Source: CAZCDS01 sp964497585 (lineage in GTDB: Bacteria > Desulfobacterota > Desulfomonilia > Desulfomonilales > Desulfomonilaceae). Taken from it: a stretch of DNA of 64,000 nucleotides. The notes beneath the pieces are model-generated. The model searched no databases, was not told the DNA's origin, and was given only the letters and a program-made list of their open reading frames with translations. Position 1 is the first letter of the stretch, and each line of letters begins with the position of its first letter. Location: assembly GCA_964497585.1 (NCBI GenBank), contig CAZCDS010000001.1:248001-312000 (forward strand), in the 5' to 3' direction. Positions 53,501 to 62,765 of this stretch are shown here, one piece after another. The position numbers were made by a program, and so were the translations under genes.

Positions 53501-54526
53501 ATGTTAGAGACGATTTGGTTTGTGCTCTGGGGTATTCTCTGGGCGGTCTACTTCATGCTGGACGGCTTCGATTTCGGCATCGGGACCCTCAATCCGTTCC
53601 TCGCCAGGAACGAAACCGACAGACGCATCTCGTACAACGCCATGGGACCCTTCTGGGACGGCAACGAGGTCTGGTTGATCACCGCGGGAGGCGTGACCTT
53701 TGCCGCGTTTCCCACCACGTACGCGGTGATGTTCAGCTCGCTATATGCGCCCCTGCTGCTCATACTCTTCTGCTTGATTATACGAGGGGCAGCCTTCGAG
53801 TTCAGGAGCAAGGTTGACGACCCGGGATGGCGGGTACTTTGGGATATCTGTCATTTCATCGGCAGCTTCGGCCCCGCGCTCCTCTTCGGGGTCGCTTTTG
53901 CCAACATCTTCCAGGGGATACCCATAGACAAACAGGGCGTATACCACGGTACGCTGCTTGGATTGCTCAATCCGTACGGCATTCTCGGCGGACTTCTCTT
54001 TGTCCTCCTGTTCCTGGTTCACGGCGCATTGTGGCTCACGATCAAGGCGTCCGGGCCGCTGGAGGAACGAGCGAGTAAGGCTGCCAGCGGGCTCTGGTGG
54101 CCCCTTGCGATCGTCGCCGTGGTATTCCTTGTCGCCACCTGGTTCAAGACAGAGCTGTACAACAACTACCTTACCTATCCGATCCTCTGGTTGGTACCGG
54201 TCGTTGCCGTGGTGGCTCTGTTGCTCAACAAGGTCTTCATCTTTCGCAAGGCATGGTGGAAAGCCTGGTTCGCCTCCAGCGTAACCATCGTCGGCACGAC
54301 GCTGTTCGGCGTGGCAGGCCTCTTCCCGAAGCTGCTGCCGTCGAGTCTTGATCCCGCGGCGAGCTTGACCGCGTTTAATTCCTCATCGAGTCCGCTCACG
54401 CTGACGATCATGCTCGTGGTTGCGCTCATATTCGTGCCCATCGTCATCATCTACCAGGCCTGGGGATACTATGTGTTCAAGGACAAGCTCACCGCAGAAA
54501 ATCTTGCTTCGGACGAGGCATACTGA
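53501..54526 (+). CDS. cydB: Cytochrome bd oxidase subunit II
   Basis: 341 residues, all membrane helices, with the CydB landmarks 'YFMLDGFDFGIGTLNPFLAR', 'GPFWDGNEVWLITAGGVTFA' and 'VMFSSLYAPLLLILFCLIIR'. Together with CydA it makes the heterodimeric bd oxidase in the inner membrane. ATG 53501 has GAGAGGT upstream. No cydX-like small subunit is obvious in the 293 bases after it, which contain no other gene. Confidence 0.96.
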   Translation: MLETIWFVLWGILWAVYFMLDGFDFGIGTLNPFLARNETDRRISYNAMGPFWDGNEVWLITAGGVTFAAFPTTYAVMFSSLYAPLLLILFCLIIRGAAFEFRSKVDDPGWRVLWDICHFIGSFGPALLFGVAFANIFQGIPIDKQGVYHGTLLGLLNPYGILGGLLFVLLFLVHGALWLTIKASGPLEERASKAASGLWWPLAIVAVVFLVATWFKTELYNNYLTYPILWLVPVVAVVALLLNKVFIFRKAWWKAWFASSVTIVGTTLFGVAGLFPKLLPSSLDPAASLTAFNSSSSPLTLTIMLVVALIFVPIVIIYQAWGYYVFKDKLTAENLASDEAY

Positions 54527-54819
54527 AAGCGGTTAACCTGGTCCGGGGGACTCCCCTTCCCTTGGGACGGTCCCTCTTCATCAGATATTCTGTCGTGGCG
54601 CACATGGAAGATGAGGCTGTTGCTTGACGCTGCGGGGACAACCTCCGATGGGTGGCCCTGACTCAAACACGCACGAGGCGAGGTCAAGTATCACGCTGCG
54701 AGGCGACCATCACAGTGCAATTGAGAGTCCCCGTTAGCCTAGTTCTCAAGGTATGACACGCTGACAGCGGCTGTGAGAACGGCCCAGCCGCCCCAAAACG
54801 CACGCGAAAGGATGGAACA

Positions 54820-55335
54820 ATGAATGAGCGTCCCGGTCTCGTGACCATGAGGGGAAATCCCATCACTCTGCTTGGGCCGGAATTGAAGGTAGGAGATTCG
54901 GCCCCGGATTTCGCGGTGGTGGGTAATGATCTGTCGGAGGTCAAATTCTCAAGTTTTCGCGGAAAAGTCTGCATTATTTCGTCTGTTCCGTCGCTCGACA
55001 CGCCCGTATGCGACACCTCCACGAGAAGATTCAACGAGGAAGCGGCAAACCTGGGACCCGACGTGGAGATCCTGACGGTGAGCATGGACCTCCCCTTTGC
55101 TCAGGCTCGCTGGTGCGGAGCCGCAGGGGTGGACCGGGTGACCACCCTTTCCGATCACAGGGATGCTTCCTTCGGAGAAGCATACGGTCTTCTTATCAAG
55201 GGATTCAGGCTCCTTGCCCGAGCGGTGCTGGTGACGGACCGTGACGGGAGAATCGTCTATTTCCAGCTCGTCAGGGAAATCGGAGAGGAGCCTGACTACG
55301 AAGCCGCGCTGGCCGCAGTGAAGAAGCTTCTTTGA
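54820..55335 (+). CDS. tpx: Thiol peroxidase
   Basis: 171 residues, atypical 2-Cys peroxiredoxin. The peroxidatic Cys64 lies in 'VPSLDTPVCDTSTRRFNEEA' and the resolving Cys99 in 'DLPFAQARWCGAAGV', both at Tpx positions; 'FSSFRGKVCIISS' is an extra Cys. It removes hydrogen peroxide and lipid hydroperoxides with thioredoxin. ATG 54820 has GAAAGGA upstream. Its place after cydAB fits the defence theme. Confidence 0.95.
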   Translation: MNERPGLVTMRGNPITLLGPELKVGDSAPDFAVVGNDLSEVKFSSFRGKVCIISSVPSLDTPVCDTSTRRFNEEAANLGPDVEILTVSMDLPFAQARWCGAAGVDRVTTLSDHRDASFGEAYGLLIKGFRLLARAVLVTDRDGRIVYFQLVREIGEEPDYEAALAAVKKLL

Positions 55336-55663
55336 CCCGCAAGGGAGCCGATTCCCGCGGCGTAAGTTCGGCGCTTCCTAAAAAGCCATTACCGTCATTT
55401 CGCCGAAGGCAGGTGACCCACCGGCCCGAAGCTATGACCTTCTTAGCGAGTTCACAGGAGACCCTCTTTCTGCAAAAAGGCTCTCCCCCGTTAACTCTTA
55501 CAAGAGGACAAGCTCCTTGACGCAGATGGGAGGAACCGGTACATATTATTACATGAGCGTCTGTCCGAGACTATCCGATGGGAGAGTTCGCCCCGATCGT
55601 GTTCGTATCCGGGAATCTCTTAGAAGGGGGATTCGCGGCAACAGGTGAATGGAGGTTCATACT
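55336..55663. other. Intergenic region between tpx and the ferritin-like gene
   Basis: 328 bases, without a supported gene, RNA or terminator. A short open frame at 55332-55520 lies over the end of tpx and has no motif. Confidence 0.4.
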
Positions 55664-56119
55664 ATGCAACAGTGGACGTCGGTTGATGAGGTCCTGGACT
55701 TTGCAATCAAAAACGAAGAGGAAGCGGCTCGGTTCTACACCGATCTGTCCGGGAAAATGGACAGACCCTGGATGGCGAAGATCTTCAGGGAATTCGCCCA
55801 GGAGGAGGTCGGACACAAGAACAAGCTCCTTGAAATCAAGGCCGGCAAGCGGCTGATCCCCGCGGAAAAGAAAGTGCTCGACCTGAAAATCGCCGACTAC
55901 CTGGTACCCGTGGAACCCGATTCGGAGTTGGACTACCAGGGAGCGCTCGTCCTGGCCATGAAGAAGGAGAAGAAGGCGTTCATGATGTATACCGATCTTG
56001 CAGGCACCGTTGAGGAAAAGGAGCTTCAGCAGACGTTCCTCGCGCTTGCCCAGGAGGAGGCCAAGCACAAACTCCGCTTTGAAGTCGAATATGACCAGTA
56101 CGTCATGTCCGAGAACTGA
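55664..56119 (+). CDS. Ferritin-like / rubrerythrin-like diiron protein without rubredoxin domain
   Basis: 151 residues, a four-helix diiron protein: 'FAIKNEEEAARFYTDLSGKM', 'FAQEEVGHKNKLLE', 'ALVLAMKKEKKAFMMYTDLA' and 'LAQEEAKHKLRFEVEYDQY' give the two ExxH and Glu ligand pairs. It lacks the rubredoxin tail of the rubrerythrin at 43135-43710. ATG 55664 has GGAGG eight bases upstream and is preferred to 55649. Iron storage or peroxide reduction is expected. Confidence 0.85.
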   Translation: MQQWTSVDEVLDFAIKNEEEAARFYTDLSGKMDRPWMAKIFREFAQEEVGHKNKLLEIKAGKRLIPAEKKVLDLKIADYLVPVEPDSELDYQGALVLAMKKEKKAFMMYTDLAGTVEEKELQQTFLALAQEEAKHKLRFEVEYDQYVMSEN

Positions 56120-56369
56120 CGGGAAGTGGGGGATCGGCTTTACGGCAGGCCCGCCTGTTCATGGTGAAATCGTCGAATCGCGTGTCCGCGCGTCTGAATA
56201 TCGCGCCCGGCGACGGTCCCGCGGGATTGGTGTCGCTAATGCGCGATTATCTGACAACATGGCTGCAATGAGCAAGCCCCGGCCGCTCCCGGTCAACAGG
56301 CGGATGGACCGGCAGTCTATCCTTTTTCCAACGAGATAAAGCTCGATTCCCGGGGGAGATGCGACCGCG

Positions 56370-57416
56370 ATGTGGAAGAAGCTTTTACTGGCGGGGGCCT
56401 TTCTTGGAGGGCTCATCCTCGTTCTGATCTGGATACAGGGCGGGTTTCACTCCAAGATGCCTGGGGGACGAACAGTATTTTCCCCCAAGAACCAAGCCTC
56501 GGTCAAGACGATCGAAGTCAAGCAGCGTCCCGCGAAGGGCGAGGTTACCGTCTCGGGGTCGGTGGTCCCCCGCGAGACCGCCACGATCGAGGCCCGGGGT
56601 CAGGGATACGTCATCGCTTTGAAGGCCGACGCGGGAGACAAGGTCAAGAAGGGGCAGATACTACTCCGCATCGACAACCGGGAAGTAGCCGATCGCATGG
56701 TCCAGGCAAAAGCCCAGCTCGAGAGCGCCGAGGCAGACTTGAAGAAGGCCGCGGCAGACTACCAACGATATAAGATTCTCCTTGAGACGAATTCCATCGC
56801 CAGGCGTGAATTCGACAACATTACCGCGCGCTACGAAACGGCCAAAGCGGCTCAGTTGAGGGCGAAAGCAGGTCTCGAAGAGGCGAAGACCATGTTGTCC
56901 TATGGCAAGGTCACAGCGCCCTTTGACGGCGTGGTCTCACAGCGAAATGTAAATTTGGGCGATCTCGTTACCCCCGGACGCCCCCTCTTCACCGTCTTCA
57001 TGCCCGGAACGTACGAACTCGCGGCCGCAGCCGGAGAGCAGTACGCCCCCTATCTGAAAGAAGGGACTCCAGTCCGCGTGAAAGTCCCGTCCATCAACCT
57101 CGACAAGAAGTCGAAAATCCGTGAGGTTGTGCCCCAGCGTAACGCAAAAACGCGCACGATAACCGTCAAAGTGCCTCTGGGGGAGGCCAAGGGGCTCAGC
57201 CCCGGCCTTTACGGAACGTTGACCTTTGAAACGCAAGCCTCGCAGGTGATCGCCGTCCCCGCGAGTGCTGTCGAAACCGTCGGGCAGTTGGAGACCGTAC
57301 GAGTCCTGGAAGATGGACAAGTCAAGGTCCGTCACGTCAAGACCGGCCGCCGGATCGGCGACAAGGTGGAAATCGTTTCCGGCCTGCGACGCGGCGAGAA
57401 GCTGGTCGTGCAATAG
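56370..57416 (+). CDS. Efflux transporter periplasmic adaptor (RND/HlyD type), orphan
   Basis: 348 residues. N-terminal anchor at about 5-24, biotinyl-lipoyl-like halves ('IEARGQGYVIALKADAGDKV', 'VKKGQILLRIDNREVADRMV'), a coiled-coil hairpin (about 112-178), the second lipoyl half 'YGKVTAPFDGVVSQRNVNLG', a beta-barrel and membrane-proximal domain. This is the MFP family that links an inner-membrane pump to an outer-membrane channel. No pump or channel gene follows in the window, so the partner must be elsewhere. The ATG has GGGGGAGAT upstream. Confidence 0.88.
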   Translation: MWKKLLLAGAFLGGLILVLIWIQGGFHSKMPGGRTVFSPKNQASVKTIEVKQRPAKGEVTVSGSVVPRETATIEARGQGYVIALKADAGDKVKKGQILLRIDNREVADRMVQAKAQLESAEADLKKAAADYQRYKILLETNSIARREFDNITARYETAKAAQLRAKAGLEEAKTMLSYGKVTAPFDGVVSQRNVNLGDLVTPGRPLFTVFMPGTYELAAAAGEQYAPYLKEGTPVRVKVPSINLDKKSKIREVVPQRNAKTRTITVKVPLGEAKGLSPGLYGTLTFETQASQVIAVPASAVETVGQLETVRVLEDGQVKVRHVKTGRRIGDKVEIVSGLRRGEKLVVQ

Positions 57417-57650
57417 GGCAGTGGATGAAGCCCCCCGAACGACTGACCGTTGAAAGGGTGAGCACGCAGGACTAGAGTATTCCGGAGAGTCCGGCGAGGC
57501 TCGGAGGACTTTGGGGGAAACGATAATCGTATGATCTGACATGATTTAGGCGTGGGCTCCCCCGCAACCGCAGCCGGTGGTGCCGTGGAAACCGACACGG
57601 GGATCCTGTGCGCGGAATTGCTAGGAATTCCCTCGAAGGAGGATCTACGG

Positions 57651-58181
57651 ATGACAGGGGAAGCCGCTAACGGATTGCAGTGGGTGACGGGCATCATCGC
57701 AATAATAGGAGCCGTGGGAGGAGCGGCGGTGGGTGGTGTGATGGTCTTCTTGGGTAATTATTCGGTCTCCCGTGCGCAGCAGAAGTGGAACGAGCAAAAA
57801 GTATTGAGAGACAGGAAAGCCGAGGGATACGCGAAATCGATCCGATTCCTCATCAGATCAATACCTACTACCGTTGAGCTTAGCGGTACTAAATACATGC
57901 TTGAGAAAGACGAGTATCTGGGGCGTATGCAAAGCATCATGGAAGCCCAGCTCTATATGGTGTGGCTGCAATTCCACACATGCGGTGATTTCCAGCGGCG
58001 AATCGGGGTGCAGAAAGATGCCTTTTGGAGAGCAGTCGACACTGTTCGCAGAAATGGCCCCGTGGAAATCCATTACGAAGGTAAGACAGTACTTGCTAGA
58101 GATGCAGGAGAGCTGCCGGAGGCCATTGATCAGGCCCTAGAGGTTGTGTTGGACTGTACGAAAGCAGACCTGGTGAAGTAG
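57651..58181 (+). CDS. Small hypothetical protein with one N-terminal membrane helix
   Basis: 176 residues. A hydrophobic helix, 'GIIAIIGAVGGAAVGGVMVF', is followed by a hydrophilic mainly helical region with 'RAQQKWNEQKVLRDRKAEGY'. No family is recognised. ATG 57651 has AAGGAGG seven bases upstream and replaces the longer frame from 57552. Related proteins of similar size often occur near accessory genes, and this stretch (57.6-58.7 kb) also carries toxin-antitoxin remnants. Composition is lower in GC than its neighbours. Confidence 0.6.
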   Translation: MTGEAANGLQWVTGIIAIIGAVGGAAVGGVMVFLGNYSVSRAQQKWNEQKVLRDRKAEGYAKSIRFLIRSIPTTVELSGTKYMLEKDEYLGRMQSIMEAQLYMVWLQFHTCGDFQRRIGVQKDAFWRAVDTVRRNGPVEIHYEGKTVLARDAGELPEAIDQALEVVLDCTKADLVK

Positions 58182-58400
58182 CAGAAATCCTTCAGAATTC
58201 GAGGTCCGCTGAACTCAATTATTTTGACCCGTGTGCCCCATAGGGGAGGCCCTGGCCCTCCGTTACTAATAAGAAGCCGAAGGCGTGGTCTATTGCGCAC
58301 TTGCTCATATCACTCGTCTTGGTTTCTTGCCGAGGCTTTCCCTATCTTGGCCGAACGTGAGGCCAAGGCGAGACGAAGATCAACGCGGATTCCTCGTAAC

Positions 58401-58484
58401 TTACCGGTTTTGTTTAAGATCTCTTGTCTCCCAGGGCCTGGGTTCGCCATGAAGATGCATGAGCGCGATGATGAGGCGAGTTTC
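58401..58484 (-). pseudogene. C-terminal remnant of a ParE/RelE-like toxin
   Basis: The frame reads 'NETRLIIALMHLHGEPRPWE' then 'TRDLKQNR' and stops at 58401-58403. It matches the C-terminal strand 'viAlmHlrreP.yW..R' of ParE/RelE-type toxins, but nothing of the preceding 65 or so residues is present; the antitoxin stop stands directly before it. A deletion has removed the toxin body. The region 58182-58400 contains nothing else I recognise. Confidence 0.5.
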
Positions 58485-58713
58485 ATTTAGGCTTGGTACC
58501 CACTTGATCAAGGGCTTGTCTGGCCGCAACGGTCTTGATGTCACCCCGCTCCAACGCGTCGAGGCGGTCTTCAGCCTCCTCTGCCCACATCGCCTCAATT
58601 CCCCGATCGGTTGGAGTATCGAGGCTCGAGAGCAGCCGCTCTGCAATTTCAGCTCGCTCATCAGGAGGAAGCGATAGAGCTTCCTGAAGGAGTTCCGCGC
58701 TTCGGGATGTCAC
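58483..58713 (-). CDS. Addiction-module antitoxin-like protein (TIGR02574 family)
   Basis: 76 residues of the small helical antitoxin family with 'ELLQEALSLPPDERAEIAER' and 'WAEEAEDRLDALERGDI', closely following the consensus 'll..al.Lpp.eRaelaerLl.SLd'. GTG 58713 is preferred to GTG 58722 since AAGGA stands nine bases before it but touches the earlier codon. Normally the gene is followed by a ParE/RelE toxin; here only the toxin's tail remains, so the antitoxin is orphan. Confidence 0.8.
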   Translation of the reverse strand: MTSRSAELLQEALSLPPDERAEIAERLLSSLDTPTDRGIEAMWAEEAEDRLDALERGDIKTVAARQALDQVGTKPK

Positions 58714-58946
58714 GTTGATCACTCCTTTCCCAAGATCGATTTTAGCATGGGGGCCGATGCGAGTAAAACCGTTGGGCCTGCCGGCTGGGAAAAGAGGTCC
58801 GGAGGTTCGCTTCGCCGCGATTTCGCTGGCTCCCTATCCAGCGATGAGAGAGGGAATGGCGGGCAAGGGAGCCCGCCCCGCTAACACCCTGCCCTTCTCG
58901 CTGCGGGATGACTTCCGTCTATACGCGATGCCAATGCGCGCCGGTA

Positions 58947-60959
58947 TCATGCTACGTTCGGCCTCTTTTCCACCTTGGATGGGAGCGCCTTGAGCCACGG
59001 GAATCCGGAGATTGTGTCGCGATTATCCAGTCCGGTGAGTTGATTGGCGTTGGACTGCTCCCAGCCGTGAACCATCCTCAGAGAGTCCTCTCTCACTTCG
59101 TCCGATACATTGGCTCGTATTTCGATTCGGCCGTGCCTCGTGGAGAGAAGGACCACGTCGCCCGATTGAATACCAAATTTTGCGGCCGCGTTCGGGTGAA
59201 TATCCAGAATCGGCTCAGGAACCTTCTTTTCGTACGAGGCGATCCCTCGGAACTGTCCGTGCTGGTAGGCAGAAACTCGATCACCCGTGCTCAGCCAGAA
59301 TGGGAATTCCTCATCAGTGCCGTCGGGCAACTCGAGGACCTGGGGAATGGGAAGTGCGGCATGTCCCGAGGCATCCAACTCATTCGATCGGTAATGGACC
59401 TTGCCGTCTTTGGTGTGCCAGAGATGACCCGCCGGTTGATCGACGTGATACGCCGCAGTGGAGCCGGGGCTGTCCCACAGGTCCCCGAATTCCACGTTTG
59501 TTCCCGAAAGCCTATAGGTCAGAGCCTCTCGATTATCTTGCCAGGGGAACAGTTCGTCCAGACCGAAACGTCGAGCCAGCTCGAAAATCAGTCTCCATGT
59601 CGGCAGTCCGTTGGGCGAGGACCCGACAGGCCGCATCAGACCGAGATACGGCCTGCCGATTCGTCCGTAATCGTGGAGTTCCAGATTATCCAGTTGATCT
59701 GCTCCCGGAATGATCAGGTCCGCCAACTGAGCTGTCGGAGTCATGAAGAGATCAAAAACGGCCAGAAAGTCCAGCTTCCGCAGGATTTCTCCCTGGCGTT
59801 CCACACAGGGAAAGGTCAGCATGGGATTGCCGCCCCCAATGAGCATGGCGCACACAGGGTAGGGATCACCATGTAGAATTGCATCGGGCAGCAGCATTCC
59901 CTGCGCTTCGCGTCGGCCTCGCGTGAAGAGCGGGTACTGCGCGGCGCCGATCGGGTCGGGCATGGAGGGGTACCGATTTGCTCCCGGCAAGGGCTTCAGA
60001 GTGGCCGACATGTGGGCAGGCTTGTTTGCGGGATCAAGGAGTGACTGCAAGCATGTGGCGGCTCGCATGGTTTGGACGCCGCCCGGTCGGTGTTCGAGGC
60101 CGAGTCCCACCCTCGTCCAACCGGGAAGATGGTCGAAAATAACAGCAGCGCCTTCGGCGAATTCGGTCTTCGCGATATCGGATTTCTCCAGGAGGTATCC
60201 GTAGGAGAGGTCGCCAACCAATTCAACGAGAGCATCCCAGCCCTCCTGCATGTCGTCCGTCGGCTTGAGGTTCCTCTCCTCAATGGCCTGCTTCAGGAGA
60301 GCAAGGGCAAGAAACCCGTCGGATCCGGGCCTGACGCGAAGGTGAACATGGGCAAGCATCGCGGTTCGCGTGGAGGCTGGATCGACCACAACCAGCTTTG
60401 TTCCCTGACGGACCGCCTTTCTCAGTTCAGCAAAGGCGCGTGGCGAGGAAGCCGCAGGATTTACCCCCCACAGCACGGCCACGCCCATCTTTTCATAGTC
60501 GGGAACGGGTTTGCCCCCGTAGGTGAGCGAGTGCCCCAGCACCTGAGCATAGTGACAGAGCGTCCCCACGGAAACGTAGTTCGGCGAACCGAATCCGTTG
60601 GCCAAATGCCTCATGTACTGGGCCACTTCAAAATGCTTCAGGGCCTCTCCCTTGTAGAAGATTACGCTTTCCGGCCCGAACTCTCTCTTGCAGCGGATAA
60701 ATTGAGAGGCCAGGAGATCCAGGGCATCGTCAAAGGATATCTCTTCCCATCCCGACTTCTTCTTGAGCAGAGGGCTCCTGAGTCTGTGGGGAGCATAGTG
60801 AACCTCCCCGAAATTCTTGCCCTTCGCACAGATAAATCCCTTGGTTAATGGATGCGCGGGGTTCCCCCGGATCGTCACCTTGTTACCGTCGTCAGTCACG
60901 AGGAGCCCACAGTGCTCGTCGCATATCTTACATATAGTCGGAACGGAGGAGCCTGACAT
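58947..60959 (-). CDS. Molybdopterin oxidoreductase (bis-MGD family), substrate unknown
   Basis: 670 residues. N-terminal [4Fe-4S] ligands in 'CKICDEHCGLLV' and 'GFICAKGKNFGEV'; the molybdenum/tungsten site region has 'YVSVGTLCHYAQVLGHSL', in which a Cys could be the metal ligand. 'MLIGGGNPMLTFPC', 'DFLAVFDLFMTPTAQLADLI' and the C-terminal MoCo-binding domain ('ILDIHPNAAAKFGIQSGDVV', 'HGWEQSNANQLTGLD') complete the DMSO reductase family. No iron-sulfur or membrane subunit and no twin-arginine signal is present, so it is probably cytosolic. The substrate cannot be deduced. Confidence 0.88.
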   Translation of the reverse strand: MSGSSVPTICKICDEHCGLLVTDDGNKVTIRGNPAHPLTKGFICAKGKNFGEVHYAPHRLRSPLLKKKSGWEEISFDDALDLLASQFIRCKREFGPESVIFYKGEALKHFEVAQYMRHLANGFGSPNYVSVGTLCHYAQVLGHSLTYGGKPVPDYEKMGVAVLWGVNPAASSPRAFAELRKAVRQGTKLVVVDPASTRTAMLAHVHLRVRPGSDGFLALALLKQAIEERNLKPTDDMQEGWDALVELVGDLSYGYLLEKSDIAKTEFAEGAAVIFDHLPGWTRVGLGLEHRPGGVQTMRAATCLQSLLDPANKPAHMSATLKPLPGANRYPSMPDPIGAAQYPLFTRGRREAQGMLLPDAILHGDPYPVCAMLIGGGNPMLTFPCVERQGEILRKLDFLAVFDLFMTPTAQLADLIIPGADQLDNLELHDYGRIGRPYLGLMRPVGSSPNGLPTWRLIFELARRFGLDELFPWQDNREALTYRLSGTNVEFGDLWDSPGSTAAYHVDQPAGHLWHTKDGKVHYRSNELDASGHAALPIPQVLELPDGTDEEFPFWLSTGDRVSAYQHGQFRGIASYEKKVPEPILDIHPNAAAKFGIQSGDVVLLSTRHGRIEIRANVSDEVREDSLRMVHGWEQSNANQLTGLDNRDTISGFPWLKALPSKVEKRPNVA

Positions 60960-61135
60960 GATCGTCTCTCCTTGTCATTTTTCTGAGGAAATTCACCTTC
61001 GGGATACCGATGCCGGCTGCCGATACACATCAAAGCGATTAGGATTCTCCCGCTCCGAGTCATAGGCTCAAGACAAGCCCCGAGGGGAGATCCCATCTCA
61101 GCCATTCGAAAGCACGTCGTTACAAAAATCTCCCG

Positions 61136-62194
61136 TCATGGGAGGTTCGTCTGGTCCTTGGAAATAAGTTTTCCGCCTTTGAACCGCAAATCCAGGCTCT
61201 CACCTCCGGCCCATTGCCACGCGAGCGTCACCGTGTTGTCGCGAGACTCTACGAACGTCGCCTTCTGCGGCGGATTATCGAAGATGAAGTTCTCAATCGA
61301 TTTTAATCGTGTGACGCTCGGAACCCATTGCTTGTACTCAGCAAAGGTGATGGGACATTTCGGGCCTGTGCCTGGCGAGCTTGGCGCGGTCGTTTTCGGG
61401 CCTTTGCCTGGTGAGGGTCGGGCGGCCGTCTTGAGGCCAGAGGGGCTAGCCGTAGCGTCATATTGTTTTTCTCTGAGTCGATTCTTCGTGAAGTGAAGGG
61501 CTACCTTCCTGGTCTCCGAGGTCCAAGTCCACTCCACCGCAGCCCCTTTTGAACCTCCCGCGGATTTGGACGCCGTTGGTGGGCAGTCCTTGAAGACTCT
61601 TCCTACCTCGGCCGGGCTTGCACCGAATCGAAGGAGGTAGATTTGGCGAAACGTGGGTGGGCATCCGCTGGTCGCCAAGCTCTCTTTCAGGCGGCGAAGG
61701 TGTGCTCGAGCCCTCGGGTTCTTGGGTTCCAGCTTGTACGCCTCCTTGCAATACTTGAGCGCTTCCTCGTTCTTTCCCAGTTTCTTGGCCGCGAGACAGG
61801 CGTTCACCAGATAGGTCGCGCTGGGGCGAATCTTATTGGCTTTTCTGAAGTGAACGAGAGCGTTACGGAATTCCCCTGCACTTGCGTGGATCACTCCGAC
61901 CAAGTTCCACGCCCTGTCCGATACTCCCTTGATTTTCTTGGCCTTGTCCAGGTCTGCGAGGGCCGGCCCGATTTTGTTGAGCCGGACGTAGCTGCGGGCT
62001 CGATTATAGCGCGCCGGGCCGAACTCCGGGTTTTCCGCCAACGCGTTCGAGTAGTATTCTACGGCCTTTTCGTAAGCCTTGATCCTGAACGCCTCATCTC
62101 CTTTGGTGGTCCATTCTTTCGCGGTCTGGGCCCAGGCGCCGGCACCGGCCACAAGGAGGGCCAAACCAATCACCAGGCCTTTCAAGACTCTCAT
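61136..62194 (-). CDS. Exported TPR-repeat protein
   Basis: 352 residues. Signal peptide (about 1-22, 'GLALLVAGAGAWA'), then three to four tetratricopeptide repeats ('YEKAVEYYSNALAENPEFGP', 'PALADLDKAKKI', 'NALVHFRKANKIRPS', 'EALKYCKEAYKLEPKNPRA') up to about 160. A short direct repeat, SPGKGPKTTAPSSPGTGPK, at about 258-276 lies in the linker to a C-terminal beta-like domain. Such proteins act as periplasmic scaffolds. It has no close operon partner. Confidence 0.8.
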   Translation of the reverse strand: MRVLKGLVIGLALLVAGAGAWAQTAKEWTTKGDEAFRIKAYEKAVEYYSNALAENPEFGPARYNRARSYVRLNKIGPALADLDKAKKIKGVSDRAWNLVGVIHASAGEFRNALVHFRKANKIRPSATYLVNACLAAKKLGKNEEALKYCKEAYKLEPKNPRARAHLRRLKESLATSGCPPTFRQIYLLRFGASPAEVGRVFKDCPPTASKSAGGSKGAAVEWTWTSETRKVALHFTKNRLREKQYDATASPSGLKTAARPSPGKGPKTTAPSSPGTGPKCPITFAEYKQWVPSVTRLKSIENFIFDNPPQKATFVESRDNTVTLAWQWAGGESLDLRFKGGKLISKDQTNLP

Positions 62195-62765
62195 CAGTCC
62201 TTCCTCTCAGGAGTGCTCGGTCCGGGGTGGGTTCTCGGTGCAGGGCTGCGGCCGTGGCTACCGGGCAGGCCTTTCCCACGGATCTCAGTGGTTATTGGTC
62301 TACGCATACCCATGTCGAGCGCCGTCGCTCCGTGGGATCAGGCGTCAACCATTGTTTCAATGTACCGGTGGCCGGCTCCACTGTCAATCGGGATCTTGGC
62401 AAGCCGGGTCTGGGATCCGGTTCATGCATTGTTTTGGGCTTTCCCCATTCCCGGAGAACTCCCCCGTGTGTCACAGAAGTCACGGTGCAGGATCAGGGCT
62501 GAGCCTGGGAACCGGAGAAAGCACACTCCTTTGGACATGACCGCAAGGCCAGCGGGATGTCCCGAGCATAAGTGACTGTTTCAGTCGGATTTTCATGGTT
62601 CGCTTTGCTCTTCAGCGGATGGGAGGCCGAGCGCCGGCATTGACCGTCGAATTATGGCCAAGGTATACTAATCTCCCGCGGCCAGCCTTTCATGTGAGCC
62701 GGGAGATCACTGATCGGGCTGCCGGGGTTTAACGATAACGGATCATAACCGAGTGGGAAGAAGCA
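62195..62765. other. Intergenic region with a likely promoter
   Basis: 571 bases with no supported gene. Near its right end TTGACC (62640-62645) and TATACT (62664-62669), 18 bases apart, form a plausible sigma70 promoter for the gene at 62766. I see no riboswitch or small RNA. The left part probably holds the divergent promoter of the TPR gene. Confidence 0.45.

Noticed and set aside
58908..59876. 322-residue plus-strand frame opposite the molybdopterin enzyme
   Set aside because: Antisense of a clear bis-MGD oxidoreductase; shadow composition.
62079..62575. Open frames on both strands between the TPR protein and the DUF3786 gene
   Set aside because: No start signals, no motifs, and mutually overlapping. 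I treat the region as intergenic.
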